From Actinomadura sp. J1-007 (GTDB lineage: Bacteria; Actinomycetota; Actinomycetes; Streptosporangiales; Streptosporangiaceae), in contig NZ_WING01000003.1 in assembly GCF_009793335.1 (NCBI RefSeq), positions 248,001-312,000 on the forward strand: a stretch of DNA of 64,000 bases, in the 5' to 3' direction. The translations under genes were made by a program, and so were the position numbers. Below the pieces are notes generated by a model that ran no database searches, had not been told where the DNA came from, and saw nothing but the letters and a program-made list of their open reading frames with translations. This document shows positions 38,322-47,170 of the stretch, in pieces (the first letter of the stretch is position 1; each line of letters begins with the position of its first letter).

Positions 38322-39623
38322 ATGGCACGAACGCCTCCGTCGCGCGAGACGCGCTCCGCCCACCTGGCCAAGGTGCTGTGCGAGTCGGTCCGCGCCCAGC
38401 GGTTCGAGGAGATCATCGACTTCGGGCCGGACGAGATCGAGCATCCGGTCAAGGGCGAGCGGATCCGCACCATGCCCTACCTCGATCTCGCCGTCATCGA
38501 ACTCGGCGCCGACGACCGGCCCGTGGCCGCCGCCAACGCCCTGCTCTCCCCGGACTACCCCGACCCGGTCGCCGTGGAGATCGACGACGACTGGGGCACG
38601 TCCTCGGTCCGGTGGAAGCGGTGGGACGGCCGGGCGTGGGAGACGGCCGACTGCGGGACCGAGGACGCCGAAGGCGGCAGCGCGGACGGCCCGTACCGCT
38701 TCATGTCGCCCTATCCCGCCTGCCTGCACAAGCTGATGGTCGCCTTCCGCGTGCTGCGCCTCGTCGACGAGGGCGTCCTCGACCTCGACGCGAGCCACAC
38801 CTACGAGCCCGAGGAGGACGACCGGCCGCCCGGCTCCTGCCGGCCCGGCACGCGCACGCTCCGCGACTGGCTGGACCGCATGATCTCCATCTCCGAGAAC
38901 CAGGCGGGCTGCGCGCTGATCAAGCTGCTGCACGACCGCGGCGAGATCGACGCCATGCACGCCGAACTCGCCGGCCTCGGGCTGCGGACGCTGCGGCTCG
39001 ACGGCACCAACCCGCGCAGCGGAGGGCGGTGGCGGCCGGGCCGGGTCACCATGACGGCGCTGGACACCGCCCGGCTGCTGACGATCGTCAACGGGGCCCG
39101 CGGGACGCTGTGGCACACGGCCTCCGGCGCGCCCGTGGACGGCGGGCTGCTGTCGGCGGACTCCCGCGCGTTCCTCGTCGGGCTGCTCCTGGACCAGGGG
39201 TACAACGAGGTGCTGTCCACGGCGAACTGGGGCAGGGCCGACTATCCCGCACCGGGCATCCCGCACGCCGTGTCGTCCCGCTGGGTCGATCCGGCGGACG
39301 GCACGGTGACCATGCCGGACCTCGCCTACGGACGGGACGTGCGCCCCTGGCAGGGGGCCGCGGAGGTCACGTTCGCCCACAAGATCGGCCAGACGTTCAA
39401 CAGCGGAGCCGACGCCGGGATCGTCAGGTCGCTGCCGGGCAGCCCGTGGCGGCGCTACGTCGTGGTCGCGCTCTCGAACCTCGGCATCAGGTTCGCCGAT
39501 CCCAGGTTCGCCGGGTTCACGAGGCTGCCGGCGTCCTACCCCGGGCAGGTGCAGTTCACCGAGAAGCTCGCGGGGCTGGGCCGGGCCATCGACGACGCCC
39601 TGGCGGCCATGAATGGCAGGTAG
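38322..39623 (+). CDS. Beta-lactamase-fold hydrolase/transferase with Cys nucleophile
   Basis: 433 residues. A class A beta-lactamase/DD-peptidase fold is read from SENQAGCAL (SxN motif, S191, N193), HKIGQTFNSG (KTG-like, K354) and the helix starting AFRVLRLVDEG. In place of the S-x-x-K active site the sequence is ACLHKLMV, so C134 stands where the nucleophilic serine normally is, and K137 is kept. An N-terminal region of about 100 residues is extra. No signal peptide is seen, so it is cytoplasmic and probably biosynthetic (acyl transfer or hydrolysis). ATG 38322 follows AAGGAG. It overlaps the decarboxylase gene by 11 bases. Confidence 0.78.
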   Translation: MARTPPSRETRSAHLAKVLCESVRAQRFEEIIDFGPDEIEHPVKGERIRTMPYLDLAVIELGADDRPVAAANALLSPDYPDPVAVEIDDDWGTSSVRWKRWDGRAWETADCGTEDAEGGSADGPYRFMSPYPACLHKLMVAFRVLRLVDEGVLDLDASHTYEPEEDDRPPGSCRPGTRTLRDWLDRMISISENQAGCALIKLLHDRGEIDAMHAELAGLGLRTLRLDGTNPRSGGRWRPGRVTMTALDTARLLTIVNGARGTLWHTASGAPVDGGLLSADSRAFLVGLLLDQGYNEVLSTANWGRADYPAPGIPHAVSSRWVDPADGTVTMPDLAYGRDVRPWQGAAEVTFAHKIGQTFNSGADAGIVRSLPGSPWRRYVVVALSNLGIRFADPRFAGFTRLPASYPGQVQFTEKLAGLGRAIDDALAAMNGR

Positions 39624-40881
39624 GACCGGGGTGGACGGCACGGACCGGACGAGCGGCGAGGCCGAGGCTGGGGCCGCTACGGTCTGGGGCGGGCGCGAGT
39701 ACGAGCGGATCCGGGCGTTCCTCGACTCCGAGCAGCGGGCGACACCGTACCTCGTGACCGATCCGGCGATCGCCGCGGACCGGTTCCGGCGCATCGGCGA
39801 CGCGTTCCCCGGGGCGCGGGTGTACTACGCGGTGAAGGCCAATCCCGAACGCGCGGTGCTCGAAGAGCTCGCGGACCTCGGCGCGTCGTTCGACGTGGCG
39901 AGCCCGGCCGAGGTGCGCGCGTGCCTGGCCGCGGGAGCGCCCGCGTCCGCGCTCTGCTACGGCAGCACCATCAAGAAGCCCGCCGACATCGGCTTCGCGC
40001 ACGAGCTCGGAGTACGGCTGTTCGCCTTCGACAGCCCCGGCGAGCTGGACAAGATCGCACGGAACGCGCCGGGGGCGTCGGTCTTCTGCCGGCTCCTCGT
40101 CGACAACGCCGGCGCGCAGTGGCCGCTCGGCCGCAAGTTCGGCTGCTCGCCGGAGACGGCGGTGGAGATCCTGGACGAGGGCCGACGACGCGGCCTGCGC
40201 CCCGTCGGCGTGTCGTTCCACGTCGGCTCGCAGCAGCTCGATCCGTGCAGTTGGGACCGCGGGATCCAGCTCGCCGCGCAGACGTTCCGCGCGTCCGCCC
40301 GGCGCGGGCTGCGGCTGGAACTGCTCAACCTGGGCGGCGGCTTCCCGGCCCGCTACACCGCCCCGGTGCCGCCGATCGAGCACTACGCGGACCGCGTCCA
40401 CGACTCGCTGCGGCGGCACTTCGGCGGCCGGGTCCCCGCGCTGATGCTGGAACCGGGGCGTTCGGTCACCGCGGAGGCCGGGGTCATCCGCTCGCAGGTG
40501 GTGCTCGTGACGCACCGGGCCCACGGCGACGGGCGCCGCTGGGTGTACCTCGACATCGGCAGGTTCGGCGGCCTGGCCGAGACGGAGGGCGAGGCGATCC
40601 GGTACCCGCTGGTGACCGGGCACGACGGCCGCCCGGCCGGGCCGGTGGTGATCGCCGGACCGACCTGCGACAGCGCCGACGTGCTCTACGACACGGCCGG
40701 TTACCGCCTGCCGTTGAGCCTCGCGGACGGCGACCACGTGGACATCCTGTCGGCCGGCGCGTACACCGCCACATACGCGTCGTCGGGGTTCAACGGATTC
40801 CCGCCGTTGAGGACGTACACGCTCGAACGGCCGGTGGCTCCGCACGCGAGCACGCCCCGACAGAGGTACGCCGCACCATGA
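39613..40881 (+). CDS. Fold-type III PLP-dependent decarboxylase (ornithine/DAP family)
   Basis: 422 residues. The PLP lysine is in YYAVKANPE (K75), the phosphate-binding Gly loop is LNLGGGFPARY, the EPGRSV element is present and the active-site cysteine is in GPTCDSADVLY (C352, D353). This C-D-S-D pattern is characteristic of ornithine/arginine/lysine-type alanine-racemase-fold decarboxylases. It would decarboxylate a basic or branched amino acid to an amine for the cluster. The ATG at 39613 overlaps the previous gene; a GTG at 39631 after AGGA is an alternative. Its stop overlaps the ATG at 40878. Confidence 0.88.
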   Translation: MAGRTGVDGTDRTSGEAEAGAATVWGGREYERIRAFLDSEQRATPYLVTDPAIAADRFRRIGDAFPGARVYYAVKANPERAVLEELADLGASFDVASPAEVRACLAAGAPASALCYGSTIKKPADIGFAHELGVRLFAFDSPGELDKIARNAPGASVFCRLLVDNAGAQWPLGRKFGCSPETAVEILDEGRRRGLRPVGVSFHVGSQQLDPCSWDRGIQLAAQTFRASARRGLRLELLNLGGGFPARYTAPVPPIEHYADRVHDSLRRHFGGRVPALMLEPGRSVTAEAGVIRSQVVLVTHRAHGDGRRWVYLDIGRFGGLAETEGEAIRYPLVTGHDGRPAGPVVIAGPTCDSADVLYDTAGYRLPLSLADGDHVDILSAGAYTATYASSGFNGFPPLRTYTLERPVAPHASTPRQRYAAP

Positions 40882-41528
40882 ACGCCACGCCCGGATGCCG
40901 CCGTCACCCACAGCGGGCCGCGACCGACGCCCCGCCGTCAGAGCCGACCTCGGCGCGACCCGCGCACCAGCCGCCCCCGATCTCGGCGCCGCCCACAGCT
41001 CGGCCGTGCCCGGTCGCAGCGCCGCCTGCGGCTCAGCCCTGCCCGGTCGCGGCGCGGCCTGCGGCTGAGCCGAGCCCGGTCTGGACGCGGTCTGCGGTTC
41101 AGCTCTGCCCGGTCTCGGCCCGGCGCGCGGCTCAGTCCTGCTCGGTCGCGGCGCGGCCTGCGGTTCAGCCCTGCCCGATCTGGACGTGGGCTGCGGTTCA
41201 GCCGTGCCCGGTCTCGGCCCGGCGCGCGGTTCAGCCCTACCCGGTTGTGCCGCCGGGGGGCGCGGTCGTCAGGGAGGCCGGGACCTCTCGGCAGCGGTCC
41301 ATCAGGTGGTCGACGGCCGCTGATCCGAAGCCGATCTCGCGGAGGCGGCGCCGCGCCAGCCGCCTGAGCCGTTCCGCGGTCTGCTCGGCTCCCGCCGCGC
41401 CGCCGCCGTTCCGCCTCGGCGGAACGTCCCGCCGCTGCGGGGCTTCCCGGTCGCCGCCGGTCGCCGCGAAATCGATGTGGACGGCCAGCGGGAGCATCTC
41501 CTCCAGGAGGTCGAACATCTCGTCGTGA
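40878..41528 (+). CDS. Pro/Cys-rich repeat open frame, coding status uncertain
   Basis: An ATG shares its bases with the decarboxylase stop (ATGA) and a weak AGAGG lies upstream. The frame stays open for 216 codons and contains about seven copies of an 11-residue unit such as PCPVAARPAAE or PCPVSARRAVQ. Its last 290 bases lie antisense to the diiron gene, which is more convincing as a gene. Because the repeat unit is 33 bases, a frame open in one unit stays open in all, so openness is weak evidence. It could be a peptide precursor-like protein, a short protein ending by an unseen frameshift, or non-coding. Confidence 0.3.
   Translation: MNATPGCRRHPQRAATDAPPSEPTSARPAHQPPPISAPPTARPCPVAAPPAAQPCPVAARPAAEPSPVWTRSAVQLCPVSARRAAQSCSVAARPAVQPCPIWTWAAVQPCPVSARRAVQPYPVVPPGGAVVREAGTSRQRSIRWSTAADPKPISRRRRRASRLSRSAVCSAPAAPPPFRLGGTSRRCGASRSPPVAAKSMWTASGSISSRRSNISS
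41001..41246. repeat. 33-base tandem repeat (about 7.5 copies)
   Basis: Seven full imperfect copies of a 33-base unit plus a partial one run without spacers. The unit contains TGCCCGGTCGCGGCG and GCGGCCTGCGGCTCAGCC-like halves. Two alternating versions are visible (GGTCGCGGCGCGGCC against GGTCTCGGCCCGGCG). The last partial copy includes the stop codon of the convergent diiron gene. Confidence 0.9.
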
Positions 41529-42259
41529 TATCCGTCGGCGAGCCCTCGTCGAAGCGCGTGCATTCCGTAGCCGACATGGCGTGCCTCGTCGCGGAGCATC
41601 GCCGTGAATCCCGTTTTTATGCCTTGGAGAAAGGAGACGCGCCCGAGCCCTTGAACGAGCGTGCGCTGACCGTCCAGCGCGAGGAGGCCCTCGGTCACGA
41701 AATGGAAGACGGTGACCGCTCGGAGCCATCGCGCGTGGTCGCCGGGATTGCGCGACAGTTCCTTGACTATCTCTGCCTCGACAATGCTGATCTGGCGATA
41801 GGCGGGCGGCAGGTCGGACCATGCCGTGGGCAGTTGGGCGGCGAGTCCCCCGCTCTTGCCGAGCACCTCATCGGCAATTCTCGCCATCATCGCGGTATGC
41901 CGTGACTCGTCCGCGACCTGCGTTCCCAGGAAGAGCAGGTCGTGCTCGCCCGGACAGGACGCGAGGATGGGTCCTAGCAGCTCAAGGCCGGTGTACTCGC
42001 CGACGACGAAGGTGTGCATGACGCGCGTGAGCCGGTCGCGCAGGACTCGCGGCATACGGTGCGCCCATTCCTCGCCGTCGGGTCCGAGTTCGACCTCTTC
42101 GGCGGACCACTGCTGCCGTTCCCAACGGCGGTAAAGGCCGCGGGCGTCGGGCCTTCCGGCCAGCACGGCGTCCGCGTGCCCGGCGATTTCCCCGAGGGGG
42201 ACGCCCGGCATCTCATCGAGTTCGGCCTCGTCGAGCAGGAAGGCACTCCATCGCCCCAT
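41237..42259 (-). CDS. Ferritin-like diiron oxygenase (R2-like)
   Basis: 340 residues, mostly helical. Four helices carry the diiron ligands: FVVGEYTGLELLG (Glu), QVADESRHTAMM (E-x-x-H), FHFVTEGLLAL (Glu) and MLRDEARHVGYGM (E-x-x-H). This E/ExxH/E/ExxH layout is that of ribonucleotide-reductase R2-like and related oxygenases found in biosynthetic clusters, including N-oxygenases and hydroxylases. There is no R1-type gene nearby. The ATG at 42259 follows AAGGAG. Unlike its neighbours it is on the minus strand, convergent with the right operon and divergent from the ketosynthase-like gene at 42357. Confidence 0.85.
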   Translation of the reverse strand: MGRWSAFLLDEAELDEMPGVPLGEIAGHADAVLAGRPDARGLYRRWERQQWSAEEVELGPDGEEWAHRMPRVLRDRLTRVMHTFVVGEYTGLELLGPILASCPGEHDLLFLGTQVADESRHTAMMARIADEVLGKSGGLAAQLPTAWSDLPPAYRQISIVEAEIVKELSRNPGDHARWLRAVTVFHFVTEGLLALDGQRTLVQGLGRVSFLQGIKTGFTAMLRDEARHVGYGMHALRRGLADGYHDEMFDLLEEMLPLAVHIDFAATGGDREAPQRRDVPPRRNGGGAAGAEQTAERLRRLARRRLREIGFGSAAVDHLMDRCREVPASLTTAPPGGTTG

Positions 42260-42356
42260 GAGAACTCCTTCTCGGTATGGACCCATGGTAACCCGCGAGT
42301 TATGATCCGAGGAAGCGAGTTCGTCCCGAAAACGTCCGGTGAACAGCGGAGGACGG

Positions 42357-42821
42357 ATGGCCGCACCATCGGCTGTTTTGGCGAAAGAATCCATCGAGGT
42401 CGTTCGCGAAGGGGGCGCGCGCGGCGAGCGCGGACTGGTCGCCGCGCTCGCCGCGGAATTGGCCGGGCTGCTCGAAAGGCACCTGCACGACTGCGGCGCC
42501 GAGCCCGCCCGCACGCCGGTCGCCATGGTCGTGGGCGCCTACGTGCGGTCGCGCGTCGAGTCGTTCCTCACGGCCGCCGAGGCGCGCGGCGCGCGAATGC
42601 TGCCGTCCACGTCGCTCGGGCTCGAACCCGTGCGGCTCCTCCAGCCCTTCGTCGAACGCACCGGATGGCACGGCCCCTGCTACGCCATCTGCACGCCCGG
42701 CGCCGACACGCGCCAAGCGGAGCGGTGGGCCGCCGCCGCGGGACGTCCCGCCCTGGTCGTGACCGTAAGCCCCGAGCCCGGCCGGTTCGTCCTGGACGTC
42801 ACGCTGGTCGGGCCGGCATGA
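42357..42821 (+). CDS. Ketosynthase-like N-terminal domain protein
   Basis: 154 residues. It resembles the Ketoacyl-synt_2 family (chain-length-factor-like protein of aryl polyene clusters): AMVVGAYVRSRVES, RMLPSTSLGLEPVR and GPCYAICTPGADTRQAERWA, followed by a strand ending in LVVTVSPEP. It contains only the N-terminal half of a thiolase fold. The ATG at 42357 follows GGAGG. It overlaps the ligase gene (ATGA). It may pair with the complete ketosynthase at 44190. Confidence 0.7.
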   Translation: MAAPSAVLAKESIEVVREGGARGERGLVAALAAELAGLLERHLHDCGAEPARTPVAMVVGAYVRSRVESFLTAAEARGARMLPSTSLGLEPVRLLQPFVERTGWHGPCYAICTPGADTRQAERWAAAAGRPALVVTVSPEPGRFVLDVTLVGPA

Positions 42822-44193
42822 CGGCGCGGTACGGGCCCCTGACGATCGACCGGGAACCGGTGGACGCGGCGACGCTGCGGCGTCTCGCCGACGACGCCGC
42901 GGCGGCCGTGCCGCCGATGGCCGCCGGTGACACCCTGGCCTGCGCTTCCGACGACCCGCTCACCGTCCTGGTCACCGTCCTCGCCGCGCGCAGTACGGGC
43001 GTCCCCGTGATGCTCGGCGACGCGCCCTTCGGCGGGGCCGCCGACGCGCCGCGCGTGGGTGCGCGGCTGCTCGTCCGCTCGGGGAAGGTCGAGGCCCACC
43101 GCAATCCGGAGCCGACCGGAACGCCGGTGCCCGAGGAGACCGCGGTCGTGTTCTGGACGTCGGGCACCTCAGGGGAGCCGAAGGCGGTCCTGCACCACGC
43201 CGCGGCCATGGACTACCAGGCGAGGGCGACCGCCGAGCGGCTCGCCATCGCGAAGGACGACGGCCTGCTGCTGCCCCTCCCCCTCACCCACTCCTACGGG
43301 CACAGCGTGATGCTGACCTGGCTGCGCAGCGGGGCCGCGCTGCACGTCCAGAACGGGTTCCGCGCCGAACCGGTCGCGCGCGCCCTGCTGGAGGACGGCG
43401 TGACCACGCTCGACGGCGTTCCCACCAGCTACGTGCTCCTGCTGCGGATGGCACGTTCCGACCCCGACCTGCGGCGGGCCCTCGCCTCGCTGCGGGTGCG
43501 CGGATGCGGAGGCGACGTCCTGCCCGAGCCGTTCGCCGAGCGGTTCCTCCGGGACGTCGGCGCGCCGCTCCACGACGGCTACGGGCTCACGGAGGCCGGG
43601 CCCAACGTGGCGATCGGTTCGCCGTCGGACCACAAGGCCGGAACGGTCGGCCGCCCCCTGCCCGGAACCCGGGTGCGGATCGACGGCGAGACCGGCGAGA
43701 CCGGCGAGGTGCTGGTCCGTAGCCCCAGCCTCATGATCGGCTACCTCGGCGCGCCCGGCGACGCCCCTTCCGGCCTCGACGGGGACGGCTGGCTGCGGAC
43801 GGGCGACGCGGGCGCCGTCGAACCCGGCGGGCACCTGCGGATCCTCGGCAGGCGGAAGGAGACGATCATCGTTCACGGCGAGACCTTCCCGCCCGAGACG
43901 CTCGAATCGGCCCTCGACTCCTGTCCCGGCGTCAAGGCGTCGGGCGTCGTCGGCCTGCATACGGGCCGGCCGCAGGGCGACCACATCATCGCCTTCGTGG
44001 AGACCTGCACCGGCGTAGGCGGCGCCGAGGAGGAACGGCGCGTCCGGGAGGCGGGGCCGCCGTGCTGCCGCCGCAGTTCGTCCCCCGGCGCGTCATGGTG
44101 GTCCCCGAGCTTCCCCGCCTCCGCTCGCAGAAGATGGACCGCCGCCGGCTCCGGCGGCTCGCGGAGGCGATCGAACGGGAGCCCCGTCCATGA
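42818..44193 (+). CDS. ANL family acyl/aryl-AMP ligase (frameshifted as read)
   Basis: About 458 residues after repair, a compact adenylate-forming enzyme. Core motifs are FWTSGTSGEPKAV, HDGYGLTEAGPN, GWLRTGDAG and GRRKETIIVHG. The first frame is lost after RVREAG; another frame supplies AVLPPQFVPRRVMVV and the catalytic lysine in LRSQKMDRRRL. One added base near 44053-44058 (GGGGCC) joins them. It activates a carboxylic acid, probably for the ACP. The ATG overlaps the gene before, and the stop overlaps the ketosynthase ATG (both ATGA). Confidence 0.83.
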
Positions 44194-45302
44194 GCGTCCT
44201 CATCACCGGCACCGGCCTCGTCACGCCGTACGGACCGGGCACGCGGCGCTTCTGGGACGGCCTCCTCGGCAACGCCCTTCCGCCCGTGCGCGACCGGCCG
44301 GGCACCGCGCCGTTCCCCGTGCGGGGGATCTCGTACGAGATCGAGGGCTCCCCGCGGCGGCTCGCGATGCTCGACCTGGCGCTGCGGGAGGCCCTCGCCG
44401 ACGCGCGCCTGCCCTCCGTACCGGACGGCGCGCTCGTGATCCGCGTCGGCCAGGGCCCGGAACCGGGACGGCCGCCCGACGACCACGCCGCGGAGATGCT
44501 GGACGCGTGGCCGTGGGAGCACCCGCTGATCCCCGCGTCGTGCGAGCAGGTCCACCTGTCCCACGCCTGCGCGTCCGGCGCGGTGGCGGCCGGCCTCGCC
44601 CGGGACTGGCTCTCGGGCGGCCTGGCCGAGGTCGCCGTCATCGCCGGAGCGTCCGCTCTGAACGGCTACGAGCTCCTCGGCATGCACGTCAGCCGCGCCC
44701 TGACGGCGAGCAGGCCGCAGCCGTTCGACCGGGCCCGTTCGGGCATCGCCCTCGGGGACGGCGCGGGCGCGCTGGTCCTGGAGGCCGCCGGGCACGCGGC
44801 CCGCCGGGGCGCGGCGACGGACATCGACCTCGCCGGGGCCGTCTCCCGGGTCGCCGCGGGCGACGCCTCGTCCACCGATCCGGAGGTCGTCACCGACTGC
44901 GCGCTCCGCGCCGTGCGCGAGGCGGGGCTGACCGCGCCGCCGTACGTCCACGCGCACGCGACCGGTACCGTCCAGGGCGACGAGGCCGAGATCGCGGGCC
45001 TGGAGCGCCTGGCCGAACGGATGGGGTGGGACGGTGTTCCGGTCAGCTCGCACAAGGGCGCCATCGGGCACCTGATGCACGCCTCGGCGTTCCCCGCCGT
45101 GACGGCCGGCGTCTACGCACTGCGCGAACGGCTGGCGCCCGGCACACCGGGCCTCGCCGATCCCGAGCCGACCCGGCGGTTGCGCCTGCTGGGCGGCGCG
45201 GCGCCGTGCGACGCGACGTCGGTGCTGGTCGACAGCTTCGGATTCGCGGGCAACAGCGCCGCGCTGGTGCTGACCCGCCGGCGGGAGAGTGAGCACGGAT
45301 GA
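44190..45302 (+). CDS. Beta-ketoacyl-ACP synthase (KAS II-like)
   Basis: 370 residues, shorter than FabF. The catalytic triad is present: Cys in LSHACASGAV (C127), His in HAHATGT (H256) and His in GAIGHLMHAS (H294). The KS core GDGAGALVLE is also seen. It would elongate an acyl-ACP, or condense an unusual starter, in the cluster. Its stop overlaps the GT2 gene (ATGA). Confidence 0.88.
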   Translation: MSVLITGTGLVTPYGPGTRRFWDGLLGNALPPVRDRPGTAPFPVRGISYEIEGSPRRLAMLDLALREALADARLPSVPDGALVIRVGQGPEPGRPPDDHAAEMLDAWPWEHPLIPASCEQVHLSHACASGAVAAGLARDWLSGGLAEVAVIAGASALNGYELLGMHVSRALTASRPQPFDRARSGIALGDGAGALVLEAAGHAARRGAATDIDLAGAVSRVAAGDASSTDPEVVTDCALRAVREAGLTAPPYVHAHATGTVQGDEAEIAGLERLAERMGWDGVPVSSHKGAIGHLMHASAFPAVTAGVYALRERLAPGTPGLADPEPTRRLRLLGGAAPCDATSVLVDSFGFAGNSAALVLTRRRESEHG

Positions 45303-46108
45303 GCGAGTCCCGACAGGCGGGTCCCCTGCCGACCGTGACCGTGGTGACGCCCACCCGGGGCAGGACGGACCTCCTCGTGCGCGCCATGGAGTCGGCGGCG
45401 GCGCAAAGGAACGTCCACGTCGAGCACATCGTCCTCGGAGACCGCTGCCTGGAGCTGGCGGCGCTGCGCGGCGAGCTGGCGGAGCGGTTCCCTGAGGCGC
45501 TGGTCAGGAACGTCACGCTGGAGAGCGACCCGGACCTGCCGATGGACTACCGGCCCGCCCGGCTCGCGTACCTGCGCAACAAGGGCGCCCGGCTGGGGAG
45601 CGGCGAGTTCGTCGCGCAGCTCGACGACGACAACACCTTCGAGCCCGACCATCTGGAGACGCTCGTCGCCGCCCTGCGGGCCGCTCCCGGCGCGGGCGCG
45701 GCCCACAGCTGGCGGCGCGTCTGGAATCCCGACGGGACGCCCTACCTCCTCGCGGGCGAGGACCCGTGGCACCCGGACCCGGACCGCAGGGCCCGCTCGT
45801 TCGCCCAGCTCAGCGCGCACGGCGTCTTCGAGCCGGGCTCGAACGTGGTCCGCGACGTGTTCGTCGCGGGCGGCAGGCTGGTCGCGCGGGTCGACACGAG
45901 CGAGTTCCTGGTGCGGCGGACCGTGTTCGAGGACGTGCCGTTCCCGGAGCGCTTCTCCGCGGCCAAGCGGCGGCTGGAGATCACCGAGGACGTGGCGTAC
46001 GCCCAGGTTCTGTACCGCCGCGGCATCGAGGTCGTGCCGTCCCGGCGCGCGACCCTCAACTACTTCATGGGCGGCTACTCCAACGCCGGCGCCCTCGGGT
46101 CCGCATGA
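45299..46108 (+). CDS. Family 2 glycosyltransferase
   Basis: 269 residues of the GT-A fold. The N-terminal strand is TVTVVTPTRGRTDLLVRAME, the metal/nucleotide motif is AQLDDDNTFEPDHLETLV and a late ITEDVAYAQVLYR resembles the catalytic ED-x-x region. No membrane helix is present. It is the last gene of the plus-strand operon (ATGA start). A sugar from the UXS gene at 47171 is a plausible donor. Confidence 0.85.
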   Translation: MSESRQAGPLPTVTVVTPTRGRTDLLVRAMESAAAQRNVHVEHIVLGDRCLELAALRGELAERFPEALVRNVTLESDPDLPMDYRPARLAYLRNKGARLGSGEFVAQLDDDNTFEPDHLETLVAALRAAPGAGAAHSWRRVWNPDGTPYLLAGEDPWHPDPDRRARSFAQLSAHGVFEPGSNVVRDVFVAGGRLVARVDTSEFLVRRTVFEDVPFPERFSAAKRRLEITEDVAYAQVLYRRGIEVVPSRRATLNYFMGGYSNAGALGSA

Positions 46109-46116
46109 ACCGGCGC

Positions 46117-46926
46117 TCAGAGCACCGGCACCTCGGGCAGCCCGAACGCGGCCGGGTTGGTCCTGGCCTCGTCGCGCAGGTCGACGGACCGGTCGCCGAC
46201 CCAGGGGTGCAGCGGCTCGGACAGCTCGGGGTTGACGAAGTACATCAGCGCCATGCGCTCGGGCAGCGCGAGGTTGCGGACCTGGTGGTCGAGGGCCCCG
46301 ACGGCCCCGCCCGTGAGGCCGCTGAGCACGGACGCGGGCATGACCAGCACCTGCCCGGGAGAGGTCCGCACCGGCACCGGCGCGTCCCCGCTCGGGAAGA
46401 TCTCCAGCCCCGGCCCGGTCGTGTGGATCACGGTCAGCAGGTGCCCGTCCTCATGCCGGTCCTGGAGGAACTCCCGGTCCGACGGCGCCTCGACGTAATT
46501 GTTGAGCTGGAGGTAGGAAGCCGCCTCGAACGCCGGGGCGCCATCGGCTCCGAAATGCCGGGACAGGCCGTCCAGCAAACGCGTCACGAACGGGATCAGA
46601 ACGTCGCGCCACGCCAGCAGCGCATCGGTGAACGGCGCGATCTCGGACGACCCCGGAATGCGGTCGACGCGATCGGACCAGAGCGCGAACCGCTCGTTCA
46701 GGTCGGGCCGCTCCGGAGTGATGGAATACTCCATGCCCATGGGCAGGAAGCCGAAATTCGGATCGTCCGAGGAATGCCGGGACTTGTCCTCGAAGGAGCG
46801 GGCGAAGAAATCCTTTCCGCGGCGCAGCACGGTCGCGAGCCGGTCGGCGCCGACGGCGTCGAGCTCCATCAGGGAGTAACCGGTTTCGAGCAGGTCGCGG
46901 CGGGTCTGGTCGGTAGTCGTGGCCAT
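46117..46926 (-). CDS. 2-oxoglutarate/Fe(II) oxygenase (isopenicillin N synthase-like)
   Basis: 269 residues. The iron site is the HxD motif in RHEDGHLLTVIH and a distal His in LDHQVRNLALP, about 70 residues apart. The DIOX_N-like start (LMELDAVGADRLATVLRRGK) places it in the IPNS group. 2-oxoglutarate use is inferred, since some relatives use none. It hydroxylates, desaturates or cyclises a cluster intermediate. It is convergent with the glycosyltransferase gene with an 8-base gap. ATG 46926 follows GGGGAG. Confidence 0.85.
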   Translation of the reverse strand: MATTTDQTRRDLLETGYSLMELDAVGADRLATVLRRGKDFFARSFEDKSRHSSDDPNFGFLPMGMEYSITPERPDLNERFALWSDRVDRIPGSSEIAPFTDALLAWRDVLIPFVTRLLDGLSRHFGADGAPAFEAASYLQLNNYVEAPSDREFLQDRHEDGHLLTVIHTTGPGLEIFPSGDAPVPVRTSPGQVLVMPASVLSGLTGGAVGALDHQVRNLALPERMALMYFVNPELSEPLHPWVGDRSVDLRDEARTNPAAFGLPEVPVL

Positions 46927-47170
46927 GACTTGACACTCCCCTGTCTCGCTCGCACGTCCGGAACGAACGTGATGTCAGCAGCCGATGCTAGTGATCGTGA
47001 TGACGGAGGTCAATAGTCGTTGTTCGATGAATTCGACCAGCACGCATAACACGTGGTCGATAACCGGTCAAGCGCTTGTCGCGGCGCTATTGAGTAGCCT
47101 TTCAAGGCGCTGTGGCATTCATTTCAGCATGACCGGGCGGCCGCGTCCGAAAGTAGCGAGGTAAACAAGT

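Noticed and set aside
41001..41246. CRISPR array
   Set aside because: Repeats are contiguous 33-base units without spacers, and no cas gene is present.
42014..42817. A long frame running into the ANL ligase from upstream
   Set aside because: It crosses the diiron and ketosynthase-like genes on a non-coding frame. The ligase starts naturally at the ATGA overlap at 42818.
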